A DNA stretch of 5,649 nt, taken from Flavobacteriaceae bacterium UBA5079. GTDB taxonomy: Bacteria > Bacteroidota > Bacteroidia > Flavobacteriales > Flavobacteriaceae. The translations under genes were made by a program, and so were the position numbers. Below are positions 1 through 5,649 of this stretch, piece by piece. The stretch's first letter is position 1. Every line of letters begins with the position of its first letter. The stretch is taken from the NCBI GenBank assembly GCA_002414705.1, contig DIAL01000108.1:52972-58620 (forward strand), written 5' to 3'. The notes beneath the pieces are model-generated. The model was not told the origin of the DNA, did not search any database, and worked only from the letters and a program-made list of their open reading frames with translations.

Positions 1-1647
1 ATTATCATCCAAAACCAAAATACCATCTACTTTTCCAATAACAGGCGAGCGGGTTTCATTAATAGTATAGCCTTTATTTTTAAGTTGATTCATAATGTCT
101 GCGTCAAAACCATTGGGTTCCATTCTTATGTAATCCGGTAACCATTGATGGTGAAAACGTGGTGCATTAACTGCTTCTTGCATGGACATATTAAATTCTT
201 CTACATTTAAAATAGTTTGCAAAACCGATGTGATAATGGTTGAACCTCCAGGTGTTCCTAAAGTCATAAGAAGTTTGCCATTTTTCTCAACAATGGTTGG
301 TGTCATGGAACTTAACATGCGTTTTTCGGGCGCAATACTATTGGCTTCGGCACCAGTTAAGCCAAACATATTTGGTACACCTGCTTTGCTACTAAAATCG
401 TCCATTTCATTATTTAGAAAAAAGCCCAATTCGGAACAAAATAATTGAGAGCCAAACGTATTATTCAGTGTTGTAGTGACAGAAATGGCATTTCCAAAGG
501 AATCTACAATGGAATAATGAGTGGTTTCTTCACTTTCTTCAAACCCAATATTTCCATGAGAAATGGCACTTGAAGGTGTGGCTTTTTCAAATGAAAAATC
601 GCTCATGCGTTTTAGTAGGTATTCATCACTCAATAAGGTTTCAGTTGGAATATCCACAAAATCAGGATCGCCTAAAAAATAATTTCTATCCGCATAAGCA
701 CGACGTTCGGCTTCCACAAGCACCTGAATGGTTTTTAGGGAATTATGACCAAATTCTTTTAAATCATAGGGTTCAATCATTTTCATAATTTGAGCCAAAC
801 AATAGCCGCCACTGGATGGAGGCGACATAGAAATAACAGTAATATCTTTATATGTAAACGAAACCGGTTTTCGCCATTTAGCTTCGTATTTGGCTAAATC
901 TTCTAATGTGATGATGCCACCTTTTTCTGATAAATAATCGACCAGAATTTGAGCCGTTTCACCTGTGTAAAACTCGTCTTTACCACGTAAAGCAATGCGT
1001 TCAAGGGTTTTTGCGAGTTGTAAGTTTTTTAGCGTATCGCCTGCTTTTGAGTTTTTTGAATATAGAATTTCCTTGCCGTTTACAGCTCTAAAAATACTAT
1101 CGTAATTATTAATTCGGTTTTGCTGTTTTTCTGTAATAGCGAAACCATTTTTAGCTAAGTCTATAACAGGTTGTAAAATATCTTTAACCGATAATTTTCC
1201 AAATTTCCGTTGGGCTTCAAACACACCAGCTATTGTTCCAGGAACACCAACAGCCAATTCGCCTAAAATACTTTTATAAGGAATTACATTTCCTAAAGAA
1301 TCCAGATACATATTTTTTGTAGCTGCCAAAGGCGCTTTTTCTCTATAATCCAACGCACCAGTTTCTCCAGTGTTTAATCTGTAAACCATAAATCCGCCAC
1401 CACCTAAATTTCCAGCAGAAGGATAACACACGGCCAATGCCATTTCAGTTGCCATCATGGCATCAAACACATTACCACCTTGTTTTAAAATATCGCTTCC
1501 AATTTTAGAGGCTTCTTCTCTGGCAGAAACCACCATGGCTTTTTGAGTAATAAGTCCACGATTCTGAACTTTTTCAACCGTTTCAGGGTTGTTTTTACAA
1601 GACCAAAAAACAGCAATTACGAGTAATACTAAAAAACGCTTCATCAT
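1..1647 (-). CDS. ggt: Gamma-glutamyltransferase (glutathione hydrolase), lipoprotein, 3' end cut by window edge
   Basis: The reverse strand reads open for 549 codons to the window edge. The protein matches the gamma-glutamyltranspeptidase family, N-terminal nucleophile hydrolases that self-cleave and then hydrolyse or transfer the gamma-glutamyl group of glutathione in the periplasm. Residues 1-17 form a lipoprotein signal (basic start, hydrophobic core, FWSC with Cys17). YPSAGNLGGGGFM lies at about 75-87. The cleavage site is EE/TTHYS, making Thr375 the predicted nucleophile and first residue of the small subunit. By alignment from memory with the E. coli enzyme, Arg102, Thr393, Asn395, Asp417, Ser446-Ser447 and Gly467-Gly468 fill the substrate-binding positions. 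Glu414 replaces E. coli Gln430, as in the human enzyme. The lid loop is present (about 421-432), but Phe428 stands where E. coli has Tyr444. Perhaps 15-30 C-terminal residues lie outside the window. Two tandem ATGs (1647 and 1644) could start it. It begins 4 bases after acpH, so co-transcription is likely. Confidence 0.95.
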   Translation of the reverse strand, partial: MMKRFLVLLVIAVFWSCKNNPETVEKVQNRGLITQKAMVVSAREEASKIGSDILKQGGNVFDAMMATEMALAVCYPSAGNLGGGGFMVYRLNTGETGALDYREKAPLAATKNMYLDSLGNVIPYKSILGELAVGVPGTIAGVFEAQRKFGKLSVKDILQPVIDLAKNGFAITEKQQNRINNYDSIFRAVNGKEILYSKNSKAGDTLKNLQLAKTLERIALRGKDEFYTGETAQILVDYLSEKGGIITLEDLAKYEAKWRKPVSFTYKDITVISMSPPSSGGYCLAQIMKMIEPYDLKEFGHNSLKTIQVLVEAERRAYADRNYFLGDPDFVDIPTETLLSDEYLLKRMSDFSFEKATPSSAISHGNIGFEESEETTHYSIVDSFGNAISVTTTLNNTFGSQLFCSELGFFLNNEMDDFSSKAGVPNMFGLTGAEANSIAPEKRMLSSMTPTIVEKNGKLLMTLGTPGGSTIITSVLQTILNVEEFNMSMQEAVNAPRFHHQWLPDYIRMEPNGFDADIMNQLKNKGYTINETRSPVIGKVDGILVLDDN

Positions 1648-1651
1648 AAGA

Positions 1652-2251
1652 TTAGATAAGTGTATTGGAAAGGGTTTGTAATTTTTCATTTGAAAAGTGA
1701 CGCAATTCTTCAAAAAACAAAGTAAATTCTTCTTCAAACTCATCGTAATATTTTACGAGTTCGCGTGTGGCTTCGTTCATTTTAGATTTGTTTTTTGTGC
1801 GTCTGTTCATGCCATCTAGAACGTTTTGAATACCTTCAATTTCAGCGTAGCTTAACAGCCAATTCCCAGTTATCATATAGGGCAGCATGTGTTGGGTTTT
1901 TTCCGGTAATAATTCAAAATTATCCTGTAATAAGGTGTAAAACTTTTGAACATAATCTGCTAATGGTTCGTCTGAATAACGACTCCAATTTTTGGCTAGA
2001 AAATGGTCGTAAAGAATATCTACAATTACACCACTGTAGTGGCTGTAATTTTTGTGAAGCCTTTTAGTGCTCTGTCTTACAATAGGATGTGCATCTGTAA
2101 AAGTGTCAATTTCACGATGCAATAAAATACCCATTTGAATGTCTTTTGGATACTTTTTGTATGTCTTGCCACGAATACCATCAGCAATAAAATTCCCAAT
2201 CGTTACCTGTTTCAGATTGTTAGAAAGATAAATATGTGCTAAAAAGTTCAT
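1652..2251 (-). CDS. acpH: Acyl carrier protein phosphodiesterase (AcpH, DUF479 family)
   Basis: The 199-residue product closely follows E. coli AcpH (about 193 residues) along its whole length. It opens MNFLAHIYLS and continues with GNFIADGIRG (19-28), HREIDTFTDAHP (45-56), VDILYDHFLAKNWS (77-90) and IQNVLDGMNRR (141-151). Family knowledge: AcpH is a non-canonical HD-type metal-dependent hydrolase in the cytoplasm that removes the 4'-phosphopantetheine arm from holo-ACP, giving apo-ACP. Asp24, His45, Asp50, Asp53, Asp78, Asp82 and His83 are the visible candidates for metal binding or catalysis; I assign them by conservation, not by structure. The start at 2251 gives the canonical MNFLAH N-terminus; only a weak GGA precedes it. 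It is the first gene of a leftward pair with ggt and is transcribed divergently from glmM. The tail is rich in Glu and Lys, with no sign of truncation. Confidence 0.93.
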   Translation of the reverse strand: MNFLAHIYLSNNLKQVTIGNFIADGIRGKTYKKYPKDIQMGILLHREIDTFTDAHPIVRQSTKRLHKNYSHYSGVIVDILYDHFLAKNWSRYSDEPLADYVQKFYTLLQDNFELLPEKTQHMLPYMITGNWLLSYAEIEGIQNVLDGMNRRTKNKSKMNEATRELVKYYDEFEEEFTLFFEELRHFSNEKLQTLSNTLI

Positions 2252-2256
2252 GTTCC

Positions 2257-2270
2257 GAATTTACAAATTC
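2257..2270. repeat. Short perfect inverted repeat upstream of acpH
   Basis: GAATTT-AC-AAATTC is a perfect 6-bp inverted repeat with a 2-base spacer, ending 6 bases from the acpH start codon and overlapping its best candidate -7 element (2264-2271). The position would suit an operator, but in AT-rich DNA a palindrome this short can easily arise by chance. No regulator is known for it. Confidence 0.25.
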
Positions 2271-2296
2271 ATACCAAAGAAAACGCATAGAAAACT

Positions 2297-2304
2297 TATA
2301 TTTG
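2297..2304 (+). promoter_or_regulatory. Bacteroidota-type -7 promoter element for the glmM operon
   Basis: TATATTTG is an exact match to TAnnTTTG, the -7 element recognised by the primary sigma factor of Bacteroidota. Transcription would start about 6-8 bases downstream, leaving a leader of roughly 15 bases before the ATG at 2325. A TTG -33 element is not seen at the usual 19-23 base spacing, so the promoter may be of moderate strength or the match partly fortuitous. It argues that the longer reading frame opening at 2250 is not the true gene start. Confidence 0.55.
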
Positions 2305-2324
2305 TTGAAAATAATGATAAAAAT

Positions 2325-3713
2325 ATGACACTTATAAAATCTATATCGGGAATCAGAGGAACCATTGGTGGTGCAGTTGGCGACAATTTAACGCCTATTG
2401 ATGCTGTGAAATTTGCTTCTGCTTATGGCGTTTGGTTAAAAGGACAATATAAAAAGGACGATTATCGGGTTGTTGTGGGTCGTGATGCTAGAATTTCTGG
2501 TGAAATGATTCAGAATTTAGTCATGAACACATTGGTAGGATTAGGCATTCATGTTATTGATTTAGGACTTTCTACCACACCAACGGTTGAGGTCGCTGTC
2601 CCTATGGAACGTGCAGATGGTGGTATTATTTTAACAGCTAGTCATAACCCAAAAGAATGGAATGCTTTAAAGTTATTAAATAATAAAGGCGAATTTTTAA
2701 ATGGAGACGAAGGCGCTAAAATTTTAGCCATTGCAGAAAGTGATACCATGAGTTTTGCTGATGTAGATAGTTTGGGCAAAATAACAAGAAATGATGCCTA
2801 TATAGATTTACATATTGATGCCGTTTTAGATTTGAAACTGGTAAACAAATCAGCCATAGAAAAGGCCAATTTTAAAGTGGTGGTCGATGGTGTAAACTCC
2901 ACCGGAGGAATAGCCATTCCGTTATTATTAGAACGATTAGGCGTAGAATGCGTCAAGTTATACTGTGATCCAACGGGTCATTTTCCACATAATCCAGAAC
3001 CTTTAAAAGAACATTTATCGGCTTTGTCTGAAGCGGTTGTAAAAGAACATGCTGATTTTGGAATTGTAGTAGATCCAGATGTAGATCGTTTAGCCTTTAT
3101 GGATGAAAACGGTAATATGTTTGGTGAGGAATATACATTAGTAGCTTGTGCAGATTACGTATTAAGTGAAACACCTGGAAATACGGTCAGTAATATGAGT
3201 TCTACTCGTGCTTTGCGTGATGTTACTGAAAAACATGGTGGAACATACGAAGCTAGTGCAGTAGGCGAAGTAAATGTGGTGGAGCTGATGAAGAAAAACA
3301 ATGCCGTTATTGGAGGCGAAGGTAATGGTGGAATTATTTATCCAGAATCTCATTATGGTCGTGATGCTTTGGTTGGTGTCGCCTTGTTTTTAAGCCTCTT
3401 AGCTGATAAAAAAATGTCTGTTAGTGACTTACGTGCTAGTTACCCGAATTACTTTATGAGTAAAAAGAAAATAGCTTTAACACCAGAATTGGATGTAGAT
3501 GCTATTTTGAAAGCCATGGAAGCTAAATATAGTCACGAACGTGTGACAACAATTGATGGTGTAAAAATTGATTTTAGCAATAGTTGGGTACACTTGCGTA
3601 AAAGTAATACCGAACCTATTATTCGTGTTTACACCGAAGCCCCAACGCAAGAAGAAGCTGACACACTTGCTAATAAAGTCATAGCAGAAATTGAGGCTGT
3701 CGCTAATAATTAG
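2325..3713 (+). CDS. glmM: Phosphoglucosamine mutase (alpha-D-phosphohexomutase superfamily)
   Basis: The 462-residue enzyme has all four signatures of the phosphohexomutase superfamily: the catalytic phosphoserine loop TASHNP (Ser106), the magnesium loop DPDVDR (250-255), the sugar-binding loop GEGNGG (331-336), and the C-terminal phosphate-binding stretch RKSNTEP (from 425). Family role: cytoplasmic interconversion of glucosamine-6-phosphate and glucosamine-1-phosphate, the step before GlmU makes UDP-GlcNAc for peptidoglycan and lipid A. The loops differ from E. coli GlmM (DGDGDR, GEQSGH) and resemble the archaeal-type GlmM form usual in Bacteroidota, so phosphomannomutase or phosphoglucomutase activity cannot be excluded from sequence. 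The start at 2325 gives MTLIKSISGIRGT, the usual N-terminus. The frame is also open from an ATG at 2250, but that would add 25 lysine-rich residues foreign to the family, cover the promoter and overlap the acpH start. The aminotransferase gene follows after 25 bases. Confidence 0.92.
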   Translation: MTLIKSISGIRGTIGGAVGDNLTPIDAVKFASAYGVWLKGQYKKDDYRVVVGRDARISGEMIQNLVMNTLVGLGIHVIDLGLSTTPTVEVAVPMERADGGIILTASHNPKEWNALKLLNNKGEFLNGDEGAKILAIAESDTMSFADVDSLGKITRNDAYIDLHIDAVLDLKLVNKSAIEKANFKVVVDGVNSTGGIAIPLLLERLGVECVKLYCDPTGHFPHNPEPLKEHLSALSEAVVKEHADFGIVVDPDVDRLAFMDENGNMFGEEYTLVACADYVLSETPGNTVSNMSSTRALRDVTEKHGGTYEASAVGEVNVVELMKKNNAVIGGEGNGGIIYPESHYGRDALVGVALFLSLLADKKMSVSDLRASYPNYFMSKKKIALTPELDVDAILKAMEAKYSHERVTTIDGVKIDFSNSWVHLRKSNTEPIIRVYTEAPTQEEADTLANKVIAEIEAVANN

Positions 3714-3738
3714 TATTTTTACAAATTAATAAATACGC

Positions 3739-5253
3739 ATGATTACAACAAAAACATCTTCGAACGTTCAAACGGATTTAGAAACCTATTTTGGTCAGTT
3801 TAGGAAGCACATTATTGGCGTAGATCAAACATTCGAGTCGCCTTATGGTTCTCAAAAAATTATCTATACAGATTGGACAGCTTCTGGGCGATTATACCGA
3901 CCGATTGAAGAAAAAATCAGTCATGTTTTTGGACCTTATGTTGCCAATACGCATACAGAAACAACGGTTTCTGGTACTGCTATGACGAAAGCGTATCACG
4001 AAGCCAAGCAAATTATTAAAGATCATGTAAATTGTAATGAAGATGATGTGCTGATTGTTTCTGGAAGTGGTATGACAGGTGTAGTCAATAAATTTCAGCG
4101 TATTTTAGGATTGAAAGTTCCAGAAAATTTACGAAAGCATACCATTGTTCCTGAAGATATGTGTCCTGTGGTTTTTATATCGCATATGGAACACCATTCT
4201 AATCAAACTACTTGGTTGGAAACTATAGCTAAAGTAGTGGTAATTCCACCAGGAGACGATGGCTTGTTTAGTCTGGAAAATTTAGAAAAAGCATTACTAG
4301 AACATCAAGATTGTACTATTAAAATTGCTTCGGTTATTGGAGGTTCCAATGTTACAGGTATTCAAAACCCACATCATGATATTGCGCAAATGATGCATAA
4401 ACATGGTGGTGTTTGTTTTGTAGATTTTGCTTGTTCTGCGCCTTATGTAGATATAGATATGCATCCAGACGATGAAACCAAAGCTTTGGATGCCGTATTC
4501 TTTTCACCGCACAAATTTTTAGGCGGACCAGGATCGTCTGGTGTGCTTATTTTTAATAAAAAACTATATAAAAATATGATTCCTGACTGTCCAGGAGGCG
4601 GAACCGTTAGTTGGACAAATCCTTGGGGAGAACATAAATATATTGATAATATTGAAGATCGTGAAGATGGCGGAACACCTGGGTTTTTACAAACTATAAA
4701 AACAGCTCTAGCTATTAAATTGAAAGAGCAAATGGGTGTAGAAAATATGTTAGAACGTGAGCATCAGATTCTAAAAACTGTTTTTAATGAATTAGGCGAT
4801 TTACCTAACTTACACATTCTTGCAGATCAGCATGAAGATCGTTTGGGTGTCATTTCTTTTTATATAGATAATTTACATTTCAATTTAGGTGTTAAGTTGT
4901 TGAATGATAAATTCGGAGTGCAAACACGAGGTGGTTGCAGTTGTGCAGGAACCTATGGTCATTACTTGTTGCATGTGGATTATGAAATGTCTCATGAGTT
5001 GACACAAGAAATATCTTTAGGTGAGTTAACACGAAAACCAGGATGGATTCGTATGTCTATTCATCCAACTACAACTAATGCGGAAGTAGAATATGTATGT
5101 GAAAGTATAAAAGCGCTAGCTAAAAACCATATAGCTTGGGCTGCCGATTATGAGTATAACAAACTGAATAATGAGTTTATCCATAGGTCGCTAGTCAATT
5201 CAGATTCAGACGATATGGATGCCATGGTTAGTCGTTGGTTTCAGTTAGATTAG
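3739..5253 (+). CDS. Class V aminotransferase, cysteine desulfurase-like PLP enzyme
   Basis: The 504-residue protein has a fold-type I, class V aminotransferase layout like SufS/CsdA but is about 100 residues longer. Visible landmarks are an N-terminal YTDWTASG (43-50, the counterpart of YLDSAAS), HMEHHSNQTTW (149-159) whose His would stack on PLP, VDFACSAPY (228-236) with the PLP-binding Asp229, SPHKFLGGPGSSG (256-268) with the Schiff-base Lys259, GGTPG (311-315) and RGGCSCAG (397-404). Cys402 aligns with the catalytic Cys of SufS (RTGHHCA), which favours sulfur transfer from cysteine or a related lyase reaction in the cytoplasm. Oddities are Cys232 where IscS/SufS carry a PLP-contacting Gln, a second Cys400, and about 40 extra C-terminal residues. 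No other SUF or ISC genes lie in the window, so it is probably not the housekeeping SufS. The substrate is unknown. It follows glmM by 25 bases with no clear promoter, so it is probably co-transcribed. Confidence 0.88.
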   Translation: MITTKTSSNVQTDLETYFGQFRKHIIGVDQTFESPYGSQKIIYTDWTASGRLYRPIEEKISHVFGPYVANTHTETTVSGTAMTKAYHEAKQIIKDHVNCNEDDVLIVSGSGMTGVVNKFQRILGLKVPENLRKHTIVPEDMCPVVFISHMEHHSNQTTWLETIAKVVVIPPGDDGLFSLENLEKALLEHQDCTIKIASVIGGSNVTGIQNPHHDIAQMMHKHGGVCFVDFACSAPYVDIDMHPDDETKALDAVFFSPHKFLGGPGSSGVLIFNKKLYKNMIPDCPGGGTVSWTNPWGEHKYIDNIEDREDGGTPGFLQTIKTALAIKLKEQMGVENMLEREHQILKTVFNELGDLPNLHILADQHEDRLGVISFYIDNLHFNLGVKLLNDKFGVQTRGGCSCAGTYGHYLLHVDYEMSHELTQEISLGELTRKPGWIRMSIHPTTTNAEVEYVCESIKALAKNHIAWAADYEYNKLNNEFIHRSLVNSDSDDMDAMVSRWFQLD

Positions 5254-5284
5254 CTTTAAATTGAAATTTTTTAACAGTACAGAC

Positions 5285-5539
5285 ATGAAGAATACCCTAT
5301 CAAATATCAAATTGGAACTAGAACAATATGCCAATGAATCTAATTTAACAGAATTGGAAGTTGTTGAAAAACTGAAAGATTATTACTTTAATAAAAAAGT
5401 CAATGCCAATTTAAAACTCTATAAAAAAGGCCAAAAAAAGGTACGTGAAATTACTAAAGACTTAAAAATATCCTCTCGTAAATTCTATGCTATTTTAGAT
5501 AAGAAAAACATAGAGTATACCAAATACAATAAGGATTAA
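5285..5539 (+). CDS. Small basic protein of unknown function with possible C-terminal helix-turn-helix
   Basis: I do not recognise this family. From the ATG at 5285 it encodes 84 residues, strongly lysine-rich, with no signal peptide or membrane segment. The N-terminal half (about 1-38) looks like two amphipathic helices (NTLSNIKLELEQYA, then LTELEVVEKLKDYYF). The C-terminal half holds VREITKDLKISSRKFYAILDK (53-73 region), which reads like a helix-turn-helix: a first helix REITKDL, a turn at KIS, and a recognition-like helix beginning SRKFYAIL. A DNA-binding or nucleic-acid-associated role is therefore possible but unproven. The frame is also open from a TTG at 5261, which would add eight residues; the ATG is preferred. 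It starts 31 bases after the aminotransferase stop on the same strand, so it probably ends that operon. The facing acyltransferase gene ends 15 bases away. Confidence 0.65.
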   Translation: MKNTLSNIKLELEQYANESNLTELEVVEKLKDYYFNKKVNANLKLYKKGQKKVREITKDLKISSRKFYAILDKKNIEYTKYNKD

Positions 5540-5554
5540 ATACTTGATTACAAA

Positions 5555-5649
5555 TTACTTTTTATAATCTGCCGGAACTTTATCACGATGTTTCCAACGT
5601 TTGTGTGTCCATAAATAATATTGAGGTGCTTCGTGTATTTGTTTTTCAA
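5555..5649 (-). CDS. Lipid A biosynthesis (LpxL/HtrB-type) acyltransferase, C-terminal fragment only
   Basis: Reading the reverse strand from the right edge gives the last 30 residues and stop of a protein ending in APQYYLWTHKRWKHRDKVP and a short lysine tail. This resembles the C-terminal signature of the LpxL/HtrB/LpxM family (E. coli-like PEQYMWLHRRFKTRP). These are inner-membrane-associated enzymes of about 300 residues that transfer acyl chains from acyl-ACP to lipid A precursors. The catalytic HX4D/E motif and the membrane anchor lie outside the window, so the assignment rests on the tail alone. The gene converges on the small plus-strand gene with only 15 bases between the stop codons and no visible terminator hairpin. 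Its presence beside glmM and near acpH fits an envelope/ACP neighbourhood. Confidence 0.75.
   Translation of the reverse strand, partial: EKQIHEAPQYYLWTHKRWKHRDKVPADYKK

Larger units (their letters stand above)
2252..2324. promoter_or_regulatory. Divergent intergenic region between acpH and glmM
   Basis: These 73 bases separate the start codons of two divergent genes and must hold promoters for both operons. The rightward side has a perfect TAnnTTTG element, listed separately. On the leftward strand I see only two one-mismatch versions: TGAATTTG (plus-strand 2264-2271, 12 bases before the acpH ATG) and TTTCTTTG (2275-2282, 23 bases before it). Neither has a convincing TTG at the expected upstream distance, so the acpH promoter is not resolved. 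No riboswitch-like or terminator-like structure is visible. Confidence 0.6.

Noticed and set aside
182..788. Two plus-strand open frames (182-448 and 570-788) opposite the ggt gene
   Set aside because: They lie antisense to well-conserved ggt codons, including the catalytic region, and their products resemble no known family; they are shadows.
1795..2067. Plus-strand 90-codon frame rich in Cys inside acpH
   Set aside because: Antisense to conserved AcpH motifs; the composition is that of a translated reverse strand.
3162..3353. Minus-strand 63-codon frame inside glmM
   Set aside because: Antisense to the GlmM sugar-binding loop region, with no family resemblance.
3714..3738. Possible separate promoter for the aminotransferase gene (TATTTTTA at 3714-3721)
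   Set aside because: It mismatches the final G of TAnnTTTG, has no TTG upstream at suitable spacing, and the 25-base gap is typical of an operon junction.
5540..5554. Bidirectional terminator between the convergent gene ends
   Set aside because: The 15 bases contain no GC-rich stem or U-tract; any terminator must extend into the coding ends and is not visible.
1..5649. Defence system, mobile element, CRISPR array or RNA gene
   Set aside because: No transposase, integrase, toxin-antitoxin, repeat-spacer pattern, tRNA-like cloverleaf or rRNA stretch was recognised; the genes are metabolic and uniform in base and codon use.

Overview
The window looks like ordinary chromosomal housekeeping DNA from a member of the Bacteroidota, most likely a Flavobacteriaceae-type marine or soil bacterium. 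The grounds are the AT-rich composition and codon use, the near absence of Shine-Dalgarno sequences before convincing start codons, a perfect Bacteroidota-type -7 promoter element (TAnnTTTG) before the glucosamine mutase gene, a lipoprotein-type gamma-glutamyltransferase, and a GlmM with the archaeal/Bacteroidota-style DPDVDR and GEGNGG loops. The genus cannot be fixed from the sequence alone.

Layout from left to right. Positions 1-1647 (minus) hold a gamma-glutamyltransferase whose last residues lie beyond the left edge. Four bases upstream of it, 1652-2251 (minus) encodes acyl carrier protein phosphodiesterase (AcpH), so the two probably form one leftward operon, acpH-ggt. A 73-bp divergent intergenic region (2252-2324) carries the -7 element for the rightward operon and a small inverted repeat near the acpH start. 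The rightward operon holds glmM (2325-3713), a large class V aminotransferase / cysteine desulfurase-like protein (3739-5253) and a small basic protein with a possible helix-turn-helix (5285-5539). The 3' end of a minus-strand LpxL/HtrB-type lipid A acyltransferase (5555-5649) converges on it from the right edge. No stretch longer than 300 bases lacks a gene, and I see no RNA genes, mobile elements, CRISPR arrays or long repeats.

Functionally, GlmM supplies glucosamine-1-phosphate for UDP-GlcNAc, and so for peptidoglycan and lipid A. The LpxL-like enzyme acylates lipid A using acyl-ACP, and AcpH strips the phosphopantetheine arm from ACP. The window therefore clusters around envelope precursor and ACP-dependent lipid metabolism. 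GGT (glutathione breakdown to Cys-Gly) and the PLP enzyme with its CSC motif add a possible thiol/cysteine side. That linkage is inference from position only. The least understood members are the class V aminotransferase paralogue and the small protein behind it. I see no clear sign of a new defence or mobile system.
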